A stretch of 64,000 nt of DNA from Levilactobacillus fuyuanensis (GTDB lineage: Bacteria > Bacillota > Bacilli > Lactobacillales > Lactobacillaceae), in the NCBI RefSeq assembly GCF_003946395.1, contig NZ_RHNZ01000003.1:62001-126000 (forward strand), given 5' to 3'. The notes beneath the pieces are model-generated. The model saw nothing but the letters and a program-made list of their open reading frames with translations, ran no database searches and was not told the origin of the DNA. Positions 48,413 through 57,084 of the stretch are shown here, in pieces. Both the position numbers and the translations under genes were made by a program. How positions within the stretch are numbered: position 1 is the stretch's first letter; each line of letters starts with the position of its first letter.

Positions 48413-48895
48413 GCAAAACTAATTAGATAATCTTGACTCTCATATAAAGCCACCAATACTGTCACGTTAATTACAAGCTTATTACCACATCCTCTTACTA
48501 ATGTTTAAACACTATCTAAGCCGAAGGCAACCAAGGATGTAGCCAGCCGTGACGATGACGTTAGGACGGGCGCTTGCTTCTTCCCGTGCTTACGTCATGG
48601 GACGACCTTGGAAACTCGCGGTTTTTGCGAGGTTTCAAGTCGAGGTTCAAGACCGCACTTTGGCTTGGACCGGTCCCCACAGCAGGCGGAATCCTTGGCT
48701 GCCATAGGCGAACCATATTGGTTAAACCCTTAGTAAGTTTCAAATTAAAGGTGGTGTTGCGTTGCAGTGACGGTTAAAAACGGTATAATTAAATTAGCAA
48801 CTTAATTACACGTTTTCATAACTCAGGTTGACCGCTGAAAACTCTCGTAACGGTATGCCTCAGGGTTAGAACGTCACAGAAAGGTCTCAGAAGTT
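48413..48895. other. Gene-free region holding repeat copy B
   Basis: 48413-48515 is AT-rich and featureless, 48516-48712 is the repeat, and 48713-48895 leads to the gtrA-type gene. The frames that cross the repeat (for example 48561-48743) are not credible genes. Confidence 0.5.
48516..48712 (-). repeat. Structured dispersed repeat, copy B
   Basis: Read on the minus strand it aligns with 5264-5452 from end to end. Stems are: closing GGCAGCCAAGGAT with ATCCTTGGTTGCC (13 bp, one G-T); CTCGC with GCGAG; ATGACGT with ACGTCAT (perfect); and nested ACGGG with CCCGT. Outside the closing stem GCC and GGC also pair. Compared with copy A, five base pairs have changed on both sides so that pairing is kept. 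Confidence 0.75.
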
Positions 48896-49429
48896 ATGGA
48901 GAGCGAACCAGAAGACAAAACGCCATTACGGCACGACCATTACCCTACTACTGAAGCAGAGTATGAAGCGGAGTTAACTGAAACGGAAGCAGAATTCGAA
49001 GAACAACTAGAAGAAGTCGAAGACAAGGTTCACGGCCAAGTCCAACGTTACCTGTTATTCGGGGCGTTGACCGTCGTCGTCAACATCGCCCTCTTCTACT
49101 TCCTATCCCACACCCTGGGCATCGAATACCAACTGGCCAACTTTATTGACTGGATTCTGGTCGTCCAAGGGTCATTCTGGTTGGACCGGACGTTTGTCTT
49201 CAAGCACAAGTCCAACACCCCATTTCGTGAAATGGGGACCTTCTACAGCACGCGGATTGCCACGTACTTGATTGAATTCGTCATGCTGTGGTTAGGGATC
49301 TCCGTCATGGGCGCCAACGGGACCATCACCAAGATTATCGGTCACGCGGTTGCCGTCACGGTCAACTACTTCCTATCCATGAAGGTCGTCTTCAAGCACA
49401 AGCCTGAAGCCAAAGAAGAAGCTAAGTAA
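48896..49429 (+). CDS. GtrA-family membrane protein
   Basis: 177 residues. A Glu-rich N-terminal helix (about 1-48, likely coiled coil: EAEYEAELTETEAEFEEQLEEVEDKV) precedes four membrane segments of the GtrA fold (QRYLLFGALTVVVNIALFYFLS...QGSFWLDRTFVFKHKS...NYFLSMKVVFKHK). GtrA proteins are thought to help move polyprenyl-linked sugars in wall teichoic acid or polysaccharide glycosylation. The acidic extension is unusual. No glycosyltransferase is adjacent. AAAGG lies some 12 bases before the ATG. Confidence 0.85.
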   Translation: MESEPEDKTPLRHDHYPTTEAEYEAELTETEAEFEEQLEEVEDKVHGQVQRYLLFGALTVVVNIALFYFLSHTLGIEYQLANFIDWILVVQGSFWLDRTFVFKHKSNTPFREMGTFYSTRIATYLIEFVMLWLGISVMGANGTITKIIGHAVAVTVNYFLSMKVVFKHKPEAKEEAK

Positions 49430-49439
49430 CTAGACAAAT

Positions 49440-49473
49440 GAAGCGGTCATCTCGCTGGAGACGGCCGCTTTTT
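49440..49473 (+). terminator. gtrA-type gene terminator
   Basis: GAAGCGGTCATCTC/GAGACGGCCGCTTTTT. Confidence 0.7.
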
Positions 49474-49501
49474 CATTTCAACATAAAGGTTGGGTCTGTT
49501 C

Positions 49502-50074
49502 ATGTCACTGTCACTACTGCTCACCAGCATCGGCATCTTCTTCGTCACGGATACCGATGATCTCATCGTGCTCCTGCTCCTCTGGCTGGCCGCCAAGAAT
49601 CGCCGGCAGGCCCGAGCCATCATCATTGGCCAATACCTGGGCATCATCACATTGATTCTCGCCTCGTGGCTGATCAGTCGGGGAATGCTCCACTTCAACG
49701 TGGCTCACTGGACCCACTGGCTGGGTTTGGTGCCATTCATTCTGGGGGTGACGGGCCTCGTCAACTGGTGGCCAGCACGGCATAACCAAACGTTGCCGCC
49801 CCAACTGGCCCGTGTTGTCAGTCTGCCGTTGATGTGGTCGCTAACGCTAGGCAACGGCGGGGATAACCTCAGCATCTACATCCCCTTTTTCACCGGTCTA
49901 ACAGTCACCGATTTCGGTGGGGTCTTCCTCATCTTCATGGTGCTGGTCGCCCTGTGGCTGTTTGTTAGCCACCGTCTTGCCCGGTCAACGGTAGCGACTG
50001 CCTTCTTCGCCCGGTTTGGCGCGTGGTTGTCACCGCTCCTCTTCATCCTCGTAGGATTGATCATTCTTTTCTAA
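49502..50074 (+). CDS. CadD-family cadmium resistance-type transporter
   Basis: 190 residues from ATG 49502 (MSLSLLLTSIG), the upstream TTG being less likely. Five to six membrane segments are seen, with the CadD motifs FFVTDTDDLIVLLLLW near the start, GQYLGI, and LGNGGDNLSIYIPFF in the second half (an acidic DN pair in each half). Family members give cadmium or quaternary ammonium export. The metal specificity is unproven, and no ArsR regulator is adjacent. A parS-like variant follows the stop codon by two bases. Confidence 0.85.
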   Translation: MSLSLLLTSIGIFFVTDTDDLIVLLLLWLAAKNRRQARAIIIGQYLGIITLILASWLISRGMLHFNVAHWTHWLGLVPFILGVTGLVNWWPARHNQTLPPQLARVVSLPLMWSLTLGNGGDNLSIYIPFFTGLTVTDFGGVFLIFMVLVALWLFVSHRLARSTVATAFFARFGAWLSPLLFILVGLIILF

Positions 50075-50076
50075 AA

Positions 50077-50092
50077 TGTTTCATGTGAAACA
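50077..50092. other. parS-like site, variant
   Basis: TGTTTCATGTGAAACA, one base from consensus, lies between convergent genes. Confidence 0.6.
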
Positions 50093-50138
50093 AAAGCAGC
50101 GCGTTCAGACAATTCTGCCCGAACGTGCCGCTTTTTTG
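50093..50138. terminator. Terminator between convergent genes
   Basis: AAAGCAGCGCGTTC...GAACGTGCCGCTTTTTT. Confidence 0.65.
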
Positions 50139-50155
50139 ACGCATAGTTCTGAATT

Positions 50156-50770
50156 TTACCAAAAGAGTTGGCCGGCTTGCCAGAGCAGGTAGGCCCCATA
50201 AAACATGACGACGATTCCAGAAAGAATGTTGACCCAGAGCATCAGCTTCTGTGGCAACCGTTCCTTCAGCAGTCCCAGAATCAAAGTGATGCTGGCAAAC
50301 CAGATAGCGGTCGCCGTGATGACTCCAGTGATAAAAGGAAAGACTTCTCCGTCGGCCAGCGTACTCCGCAGAGCCCCGAACATCAGACTCGTATCGATAA
50401 TGGCTTGGGGATTGGCCCAGGTCACGACCCACGCATTGACCAGCGATTTACCCATGGGCATGGTCTGACTGGAACTCGCCAACCGGAAACTACTGGCGGA
50501 CCGCAGAATCCCGAATCCAATCCAGAGGACCAGGATTCCCCCGAGGAGCATAATAATTAATTTAACCGTTTCGTGGGCGCCAATCAGTGCCCCCATCCCA
50601 AAGAAGGCGGCTAAGGTCAGTGCCGTATCGGCAATCCAGACCATCACGGCGACGATGCCGGCCCGCGGTAGGCGTTGATTAATGGCGTTATTAAAGACAA
50701 ATAAATTTTGCATCCCGATTGACGAGACCAACGCGATGCTCAGTAACAGCCCGCGGAAAAACATCGACAT
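50156..50770 (-). CDS. LysE/ArgO-family amino acid exporter
   Basis: 204 residues with six membrane segments. The opening LLLSIALVSSIGMQNLFVFNNAINQ and central NAWVVTWANPQAIIDTSLMFGAL are the LysE signatures (LysE/ArgO branch). It exports basic amino acids or related compounds to prevent their build-up. There is no LysG-type regulator next to it. Starts may be ATG 50770 or the in-frame ATG two codons later. The downstream convergent neighbour is the CadD-like gene. Confidence 0.88.
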   Translation of the reverse strand: MSMFFRGLLLSIALVSSIGMQNLFVFNNAINQRLPRAGIVAVMVWIADTALTLAAFFGMGALIGAHETVKLIIMLLGGILVLWIGFGILRSASSFRLASSSQTMPMGKSLVNAWVVTWANPQAIIDTSLMFGALRSTLADGEVFPFITGVITATAIWFASITLILGLLKERLPQKLMLWVNILSGIVVMFYGAYLLWQAGQLFW

Positions 50771-50903
50771 AGAAATTCTATCCTCTCATTTTGCACTATC
50801 TAATGATGATACACCACCTGAACGAAAAAAACAGCCCCCAGGCGAGCTGTCAGTGTAACACGGATCTCTGTCAATTGATAATTTCTAGCCTATCAGCCTA
50901 ATT

Positions 50904-51500
50904 TCAAACGAAGTCTTGCCCGACAAATCCGGTCTTGTCCGCTGCCGTGATTGGCCGCAACACGTGACAAGGATTCCCCGCAGCAATCACGTTAGCCGGA
51001 ATATCATGCGTCACGACACTGTTGGCGCCAATAATGGTGTTCTCGCCAATCGTAACGCCCGGCATCACCGACACATTGGCCGCCAGCCAGCACTGATCGC
51101 CAATCGTAATGGGCTTGGCAATGCACCCACCCAGCTGACGTTCAGTCGGATCAAACAGGTGATTACTGGTATACAGACCCACCTTGGGGCCAAACAAAAC
51201 ACGATTTCCAATTGTAATCCGACCACCATCGAGCATGACCACATCATAATTGGCGTAGAAGTCCTGACCAACGTGAATATTCATGCCAAATTCGCAGCGA
51301 AAGTTGGGATTGACCACTGGATCAGCGCCGGTGCTCCCCACCAATGCCGTAAATAACTGCGTCCGTTCCGCCGGATCATCCGCGGCATTGAGCGCATTGG
51401 TCTTTGCCGTGGCCTGATCTCGTGCGGCAATCAACACGGGATCGAGGTCGCTGTAAGGTTTACCAGTCGCCATGTAGGCAAATTTTTCTTGTAAGTTCAT
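50904..51500 (-). CDS. Maltose/galactoside O-acetyltransferase-like (left-handed beta-helix)
   Basis: 198 residues. An N-terminal Maa helix (MNLQEKFAYMATGKPYSDLDPVLIAARDQA) is followed by hexapeptide repeats (ITIGNRVLFGPKVGLYTSNH..., PITIGDQCWLAANVSVMPGVTIGENTIIGANSVVTHDIPANVIAAGNPC). The catalytic His is in TSNHLFD. It transfers acetyl from acetyl-CoA to a sugar hydroxyl and acts as a trimer. It is a single gene with AAAAGGAGG before the ATG. Confidence 0.93.
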   Translation of the reverse strand: MNLQEKFAYMATGKPYSDLDPVLIAARDQATAKTNALNAADDPAERTQLFTALVGSTGADPVVNPNFRCEFGMNIHVGQDFYANYDVVMLDGGRITIGNRVLFGPKVGLYTSNHLFDPTERQLGGCIAKPITIGDQCWLAANVSVMPGVTIGENTIIGANSVVTHDIPANVIAAGNPCHVLRPITAADKTGFVGQDFV

Positions 51501-51606
51501 GGGGAAACCTCCTTTTAAAATTAATCATACAAGTTCTGAAAATCAGTCGCAACTCCGCCAATCCCAGGTATAATGGGGGCAAGACAAACTTTACAGGAGG
51601 ATTACT

Positions 51607-52299
51607 ATGAGCCACGACCACATCATTTATCAAGCCAGCCTCACCCCACAGGGCGACCCGCAGATCACATTTACCCCGGAGACCCCCGACTACGCCAACA
51701 TCGACGTTTTCCGTAATCTACTCATGCTCTCCATGCAGGCATCCCAGGATGTCTTGCACCTGTCCGACGATCAATTCGAAAAGCTGGTGACTGATGCCTT
51801 GGCCGAAGCTCAAGAACGGCGGCAAGACAACCTGTTGACGCCACAGGATACTCTCAAATTAATCACGAAAAATCTCATGACCAACAAGCGGGAAGAATTT
51901 ACCATCCCCCTCAGTGACCTTCAGGATCTCAGTAACGACGACGATACGTTGACCGTGACGACGTCTAAATTTTCATTTTCCTTCATTGATAACGAAGCCT
52001 ACAAACAGATTAAAAAGAATGTGCCGGCCGATGCCATCGATCAGATTCCAGACGCACTGGGCATCGATCACGTGCTCTACGCCTACAAGTCCAACCGCGA
52101 GGGCGTGGGCCAGCTGATCCAGTACGCACAGGCCCATAACCTCTATACCGAAGTGACCACGGATGATGACGATGACGAAGTTCCTGATACGCCAGAAGAA
52201 TTCGACAAATTCATGGAACAGGAATTTGGCTACCTACGAGATGACAATAACAATCAGTCCGGTAAGCCCTCAAATATTATTCCCTTTCCCAAACGATAG
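51607..52299 (+). CDS. Hypothetical acidic protein
   Basis: 230 residues, cytoplasmic by sequence (no signal, no membrane helices). It is rich in Asp, with a run of six Asp near residue 190 (TTDDDDDEVPDTPEEF) and a C-terminal tail ending SNIIPFPKR. The IPFPKR ending is a recurring C-terminal motif in lactobacillus proteins of unknown role. I recognise no domain. ACAGGAGG stands at good distance before the ATG. It is followed by a terminator shared with the convergent XRE pseudogene. Confidence 0.75.
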   Translation: MSHDHIIYQASLTPQGDPQITFTPETPDYANIDVFRNLLMLSMQASQDVLHLSDDQFEKLVTDALAEAQERRQDNLLTPQDTLKLITKNLMTNKREEFTIPLSDLQDLSNDDDTLTVTTSKFSFSFIDNEAYKQIKKNVPADAIDQIPDALGIDHVLYAYKSNREGVGQLIQYAQAHNLYTEVTTDDDDDEVPDTPEEFDKFMEQEFGYLRDDNNNQSGKPSNIIPFPKR

Positions 52300-52302
52300 A
52301 CC

Positions 52303-52341
52303 AAAACTGCCAGCGCCTTTTTAGGGTGCTGGCAGTTTTAT
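52303..52341. terminator. Bidirectional terminator
   Basis: AAACTGCCAGCGCC/GGGTGCTGGCAGTTT with Ts on both sides. Confidence 0.8.
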
Positions 52342-52620
52342 TTAGCCAATCGAAATGGACAGCGACTGATTTAGAGCTTGCGCAATCCGTACTAGCGTTT
52401 TAACTGAAGGATTGCCTGTGCCACTCTCTATCTGACTGATCGTGTTTAAGTCAATGTTTGCCCCTCCGGCTAGTTCCTTTTGTGACATCCCAGCAGCCTC
52501 ACGCGCTTGGAAGACAGTTACTGCCAGCTCAAGCTGAACTGTTGCCTATTCAAAACCAGCCTTGAACTTCAGATCCTTCATCATGCGTTGGATCAAATCA
52601 TCTACTGCCTCAGTTCGCAT
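52342..52620 (-). pseudogene. XRE-family helix-turn-helix (antitoxin-like) gene with a nonsense codon
   Basis: From ATG 52620, preceded by GGAGG, 24 codons run to an in-frame TAG at 52546-52548. The same frame then continues for 67 codons to a TAA at 52342. The second part is a textbook XRE helix-turn-helix: VFQAREAAGMSQKELAGGANIDLNTISQIE, then SVKTLVRIAQALNQSLSI. The layout (N-terminal ~30 residues, then HTH) is that of HigA-type antitoxins. No toxin gene is next to it. One base change would restore a 92-residue protein, so either the mutation is recent or the TAG is a sequencing error. Confidence 0.8.
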
Positions 52621-52712
52621 TGTTCTTGCTCCTCCGTTAACGCAACCGTCTAGAACTTACCACACATACTCTAGAACAAAGCGCCTCCAATAGAAAGAGA
52701 TAGCTCTCGGTC

Positions 52713-53603
52713 CTACGCTTTTTCTTCCAGTGTCCCTCGCAGCACCGCCAACACCTGCTTCTGCGCCGGCGTCAGCACGTGTGACGAGCGGTAGACAATA
52801 CTGGAAATAAACGCCGGTTGCTCGTCATCCAACAGTTCCAGCCGGACCACGTCATCGCGGTGCTGATCGACCAGGGCCGTCAGATAGGTGACGCCCACAT
52901 TTTCTGCGACCAGATTCATGATGATATGGGTATCGCGGGCCCGGTAGACCACGTCCGGCCGGAAATGGTTGCGTCGCGCTAGCTGATTGAACGCCGTGTT
53001 ATGGATAAAACTACTATTAAATAACACAAACTTTTCTCGGCGTAGCTCACTGAAGTAAATTCGCTTGCGCGATGCCAAGGGGTGTTGACGCGAGACAAAA
53101 ATATTGAACGGCTTGCGGTCGAACTCCTCGGCCACTAGCGTCTCGTACGCGAGGGGGGCCGTCGACCCTAGCAGAGCCAGATCCACTTGCCCGTCACGCA
53201 GGGCGTTACGCAGCCAGACCGACCCACCTTCCAGCGTCTCGATATTCTCCAGCATGCCCAGTTCCTGCAAATGCGCCGCTACCCGTGGAAAATAGTGGTT
53301 CTCAATGATTGGCGGCAGTCCCAGCACCGTTCGCTGCTGCGTCAGATTGCTGATCTCATGGTGGGCCAGCGCCAATCTTTCCAGAATGGCCGCCGCGTGA
53401 ATCGCCAGTTGCTGGCCACTCGCCGTCACCGTCAGGGTGTTGTGGACCCGGTCACGCAACACCAGCTTCGACCCAAATTCCGTTTCTAATCGCTTGATGG
53501 CAGTGGTAATTGTCGGCTGAGTCACGCCAAACTCTAGGGCCACTTGCGAAAAGTTTTTTAAATTAATTAAACGGTCGAAATAGGCTAAGTCTTTTGTGTT
53601 CAT
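52713..53603 (-). CDS. mleR: LysR-type regulator of the malolactic genes
   Basis: 296 residues from ATG 53603 (MNTKDLAYFD), with GGGAG eight bases upstream. A LysR helix-turn-helix (LINLKNFSQVALEFGVTQPTITTAIKRLETEFGSKL) and an effector domain of usual length are seen. It is divergent from malolactic enzyme mleS, as MleR is in other lactic acid bacteria, where it activates in response to L-malate. The intergenic region has ATAG-type inverted repeats (ACTATAG...TTATAGT) that could be its sites. Confidence 0.9.
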   Translation of the reverse strand: MNTKDLAYFDRLINLKNFSQVALEFGVTQPTITTAIKRLETEFGSKLVLRDRVHNTLTVTASGQQLAIHAAAILERLALAHHEISNLTQQRTVLGLPPIIENHYFPRVAAHLQELGMLENIETLEGGSVWLRNALRDGQVDLALLGSTAPLAYETLVAEEFDRKPFNIFVSRQHPLASRKRIYFSELRREKFVLFNSSFIHNTAFNQLARRNHFRPDVVYRARDTHIIMNLVAENVGVTYLTALVDQHRDDVVRLELLDDEQPAFISSIVYRSSHVLTPAQKQVLAVLRGTLEEKA

Positions 53604-53669
53604 TTCAGAATCTCCCTCTAGCACTGTTTATAGACTCATTATAAATTATTTTTATAACGACTGCTAGAT

Positions 53670-53699
53670 TTGACTATAGTTTTCGTAACCGGTTATAGT
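53670..53699 (+). promoter_or_regulatory. mleS promoter with LysR-type dyad
   Basis: TTGACT (53670-53675) and TATAGT (53694-53699) have 18-bp spacing. ACTATAG and TTATAGT form an inverted repeat over the same stretch, compatible with MleR binding. Confidence 0.6.
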
Positions 53700-53739
53700 A
53701 TGACTTGTAAAGTTAACCACGAATTGGAGGAAATCATCT

Positions 53740-55377
53740 ATGAAATCCACAGCTTCAATCTTAAATAATCCATTTTTAAACAAAGGCACCGCGTTCACTC
53801 AGGCTGAACGCCAATCACTCGGCCTCGTTGGCACGTTGCCTAGTCACGTCCAAACGCTGGACGAACAGGCCACGCAAGCCTACACCCAATTCCAAAGCAA
53901 GCCTAACGACCTGGAAAAACGCATTTTCCTGATGAACCTGTTCAATGAGAACCGGACGCTCTTCTTCCGGCTGATGGACGATCACGTCGTTGAATTCATG
54001 CCAATCGTGTATGACCCAACGGTTGCCGACTCCATCGAAGAATACAGCCACCTCTTCACCGACCCCCAAAACGCCGCCTTCATCTCCGTGGATGATCCCG
54101 ACAACGTCGAGGCTGCCTTGAAGAACGCCGCTGACGGCCGGGACATCCGGTTGGTCGTGGTTACCGATGCTGAAGGTATCCTCGGTATGGGCGACTGGGG
54201 CGTCAACGGTGTCGACATCGCCGTAGGTAAGCTGATGGTTTACACCGCAGCCGCCGGTATCGATCCCGCCCAAGTGCTACCCGTCAGCATCGACGCTGGT
54301 ACTAACAATGCAACCCTACTCGCCGATCCCCTCTACTTAGGGAACCACCACAAGCGGGTCTACGGTGACCAATATTATGACGTCATTGACCGCTTCGTAA
54401 CCGCGGAACAGAAGCTATTCCCAGAATCACTCCTGCACTGGGAAGACTTCGGGCGCTCCAACGCTCAAGTCATCCTCGATAAGTACAAGGATAAAATTGC
54501 CACATTTAACGATGACATCCAAGGGACTGGGATGGTCGTCTTAGCCGGGATCCTCGGCGCCTTGAACATCTCCAAGGAAGATATCAAGGATCAAAAATTC
54601 GTGACGTTCGGTGCCGGAACTGCCGGCATGGGTATCGCCAACCAAGTTCTCGATGAATTGAAGCGCGCTGGTCTTTCCGAAGACGAAGCCCGCAAGCATT
54701 TCTACGCTGTTGACAAGCAAGGCCTGTTGTTCAGTGACACGCCTGACCTGACCGCAGCGCAAAAGCCATTCACCCGCGACCGTGCCGAATTCGACAACGC
54801 CGACGAGCTGACGACCTTAGCTGCCGTGGTCAAGACGATTCATCCAACGGTCTTGATCGGAACTTCCACGCAACCGGGAACCTTCACCGAAGCCATCGTT
54901 AAGGACATGGCGGCTCACACGGAACGGCCAATCATCTTCCCACTGTCTAACCCAACGAAGCTGGCCGAAGCGACGGCTGCTGACCTGATCAAATGGACGG
55001 ACGGTAAGGCCCTGATTGCCACCGGGATTCCTGCCGGCGACGTGGACTACAAGGGCACCACTTACCACATCGGTCAAGGAAACAACGCGCTGATGTACCC
55101 CGGCTTGGGCTTCGGTCTAATCGCCGCTAAGGCCAAGGTCTTAAATGGTGAAACACTATCCGCCGCTTGCCACGCCCTCGGGGGCATCGTCGACACCACA
55201 AAACCCGGCGCTGCCGTCCTGCCACCCGTTTCTCAACTGACCGCATTCTCCCAAAAGTTGGCTGAAATCGTGGCCCAAAGCGTCCTCGACCAGAAATTAA
55301 ACAAGGAACCCATCACCGATGCCAAGCAAGCCGTTGCTGACATGAAGTGGATTCCAGAATACAAGAGCCTCGACTAA
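53740..55377 (+). CDS. mleS: Malolactic enzyme
   Basis: 545 residues. The N-terminal [37 protein letters not shown] and the malic-enzyme core ([65 protein letters not shown]) are as in lactic bacterial MleS. It converts L-malate directly to L-lactate and CO2 with bound NAD and Mn, raising pH and, with the carrier, generating proton-motive force. The neighbours (mleR, mleP) favour MleS over the related oxidative malic enzyme. GGAGG precedes the ATG. Confidence 0.95.
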   Translation: MKSTASILNNPFLNKGTAFTQAERQSLGLVGTLPSHVQTLDEQATQAYTQFQSKPNDLEKRIFLMNLFNENRTLFFRLMDDHVVEFMPIVYDPTVADSIEEYSHLFTDPQNAAFISVDDPDNVEAALKNAADGRDIRLVVVTDAEGILGMGDWGVNGVDIAVGKLMVYTAAAGIDPAQVLPVSIDAGTNNATLLADPLYLGNHHKRVYGDQYYDVIDRFVTAEQKLFPESLLHWEDFGRSNAQVILDKYKDKIATFNDDIQGTGMVVLAGILGALNISKEDIKDQKFVTFGAGTAGMGIANQVLDELKRAGLSEDEARKHFYAVDKQGLLFSDTPDLTAAQKPFTRDRAEFDNADELTTLAAVVKTIHPTVLIGTSTQPGTFTEAIVKDMAAHTERPIIFPLSNPTKLAEATAADLIKWTDGKALIATGIPAGDVDYKGTTYHIGQGNNALMYPGLGFGLIAAKAKVLNGETLSAACHALGGIVDTTKPGAAVLPPVSQLTAFSQKLAEIVAQSVLDQKLNKEPITDAKQAVADMKWIPEYKSLD

Positions 55378-55409
55378 CCTGTTCCTAAACAACTTAATTC
55401 AATGTCACC

Positions 55410-55453
55410 TTGTGCCAGCAGGAGTTGGTTCGCCCCAATTCCCGCTGGCACAA
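55410..55453 (+). terminator. Hairpin between mleS and mleP
   Basis: TTGTGCCAGC...GCTGGCACAA with inner TTGG/CCAA and no T-run, so it could be a partial terminator or mRNA-stabilising structure. Confidence 0.5.
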
Positions 55454-55593
55454 TGCGTCACGGTCTATTGTGTATGATTAAATTGCAGTATAACAGTTAA
55501 TCAGTAAAACCACTTATCTCAAAAATAAATCACTACCTTACAGCACTTGGCATAAGTCGCTGAAAGAAATTATTTGAAAGAAGGACGTCACTC

Positions 55594-56565
55594 GTGGCTG
55601 TTTTATGGAATTCAATTCAAAGTGTCCTCGTCGTTGTTTTAATCATGATTCTCGGTTTTGTCCTCCGGCGACAAGGCTGGTTCGACGATAAATTCGGCGG
55701 GACCATCTCAAAATTTATTAAGAACATTGCCCTGCCCGCTTCCATCTTCGTTTCCGTTTTAAGTCGGTTAACGCGGGGGCAACTGGTCTCCTTCTCAGGC
55801 TATCTGGTCTACGCCTTTCTCGCCGTTATCATCGGCTATGTCATTGCGTTTGGCCTGGTGCGACTCATGCACGTGCGGCCCGGTCGTAAGGGGATATTTA
55901 TCAACGCGATGGTTAACGCCAACACCATCTTCATCGGATTGCCTTTGAACATCGCCCTGTTTGGCGACAAGAGTATGACCTACTTTCTGGTCTACTATAT
56001 CGTCAACACCGTGTCCACGTGGGCGTTCGGGGTCTTCCTGATCTCAAACGATGACCCAACCCAGCCGAAGGAAAAGCACCACAACAAGATCGACTGGAAG
56101 AAAGTCATTCCGATGCCACTGGTCGGTTTCCTGGTTGCGCTGATCTTCTTGCTCCTCAATATCCCCGTGCTCAAGGTCAGCTTCATTAACTCGACGCTGA
56201 CCTACGTGGGAAACCTGGTAACGCCGCTCTCCCCGATTTATATCGGGATTGTCCTGGCCGATGCCGGGTTGAAGAGTATTCACTTTGACCGCGATACCGT
56301 TGTCGCCTTGCTGGGTCGGTTCGTCCTGTCCCCTATCCTGATGGTCGGGGTACTCCTGGCTGCCGGTCATTTCGGCGCCACCTTCCCAACGCTGGCTTCA
56401 CAAACGCTGATCGTGCAATCCGCAACACCAATGCTAGCCGTCCTGCCAATCCTGGCGAACGAATCCCATGGTGACGTGGAATACGCCACCAACGTGGTCA
56501 CGACCAGTACCGTCCTGTTCATTATTGTGGTACCAATCTTGATGTCATTGATTCAATTTATCTAG
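55594..56565 (+). CDS. mleP: Malate permease, auxin efflux carrier family
   Basis: 323 residues starting with GTG 55594 (AVLWNSIQSVL); AAGAAGG is upstream. About ten membrane segments are arranged in two halves with a central Lys-rich loop (DDPTQPKEKHHNKIDWKK), typical of AEC-family malate carriers of lactic acid bacteria. It imports malate and may exchange it for lactate. It lies 215 bases downstream of mleS on the same strand, separated by a hairpin, and is followed by its own terminator. Confidence 0.9.
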   Translation: MAVLWNSIQSVLVVVLIMILGFVLRRQGWFDDKFGGTISKFIKNIALPASIFVSVLSRLTRGQLVSFSGYLVYAFLAVIIGYVIAFGLVRLMHVRPGRKGIFINAMVNANTIFIGLPLNIALFGDKSMTYFLVYYIVNTVSTWAFGVFLISNDDPTQPKEKHHNKIDWKKVIPMPLVGFLVALIFLLLNIPVLKVSFINSTLTYVGNLVTPLSPIYIGIVLADAGLKSIHFDRDTVVALLGRFVLSPILMVGVLLAAGHFGATFPTLASQTLIVQSATPMLAVLPILANESHGDVEYATNVVTTSTVLFIIVVPILMSLIQFI

Positions 56566-56587
56566 TTTGCTTACTTCCGATTTTACG

Positions 56588-56620
56588 AGGGGCACTGCCG
56601 TTATGGTGGTGCCCCTTTTT
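56588..56620 (+). terminator. mleP terminator
   Basis: AGGGGCAC...GTGCCCCTTTTT. Confidence 0.85.
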
Positions 56621-56642
56621 GATGCCTAAATTTTCTCAAACA

Positions 56643-56672
56643 AAAAGGCCACCCCTCACTGGAAGTGGCCTC
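56643..56672 (-). terminator. Terminator of the SnoaL-like operon
   Basis: On the minus strand AGGCCACTT...GTGGCCTTTTT. Confidence 0.75.
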
Positions 56673-56675
56673 TAA

Positions 56676-56691
56676 TGTTTCACATGAAACA
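56676..56691. other. parS-like site, variant
   Basis: TGTTTCACATGAAACA, the reverse complement of the variant at 21702 and 50077, lies between convergent operons. Confidence 0.6.
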
Positions 56692-56716
56692 TTGACATTG
56701 CTTTAATTTTTACCCG

Positions 56717-57079
56717 TCAGTAGGTCGTCACGACGGCTCCCATAATCTGCAGCTCGCCAGCGACGCGTTGGACCATCATATCCGTATTCAGTGGCCATTC
56801 ATTCTTGCCACTGCCATGAATACTGGCAACAACCCGGTTCTGCCCAACAACTCGCCAGCCATCGCCAACAGCCGTTACCGTCACGTGATCCTCAACGGAT
56901 GAGAAGTACCGCATGGTGCCCCGTTGGAGTTCCCCCAGCCATTCGGCGCGAAGCTGAACGTAGCCGGTCATATGGGTCAGTGTGAAGTCTGGTGCCAACA
57001 GCCGATCCAATACCACCGTATCGTCAGCGGCCATGGCAACGTTGTAGGCGCGATATAAATTCAAGATTTCTTCGTTCAT
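56717..57079 (-). CDS. SnoaL/NTF2-like small protein
   Basis: 120 residues from ATG 57079 (MNEEILNLYRAYNVAM), with GGAAG at 9 bases. The sequence YRAYNVAMAADDTVVLDRLLAPDFTLTHMTGYVQLRAEWLGELQRGTMRYFSSVEDHVTVTAVGDGWRVVGQNRVVASIHGSG is the NTF2-like cone fold (DUF4440-like), used by many small enzymes and binding proteins. It is the second gene of an operon with the NAD(P)-binding protein, five bases after its stop. Function is unknown. Confidence 0.82.
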   Translation of the reverse strand: MNEEILNLYRAYNVAMAADDTVVLDRLLAPDFTLTHMTGYVQLRAEWLGELQRGTMRYFSSVEDHVTVTAVGDGWRVVGQNRVVASIHGSGKNEWPLNTDMMVQRVAGELQIMGAVVTTY

Positions 57080-57084
57080 AGTCA

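Noticed and set aside
48561-48777. Small frames crossing repeat copy B
   Set aside because: The region is a structured repeat whose other copy does not keep these frames.
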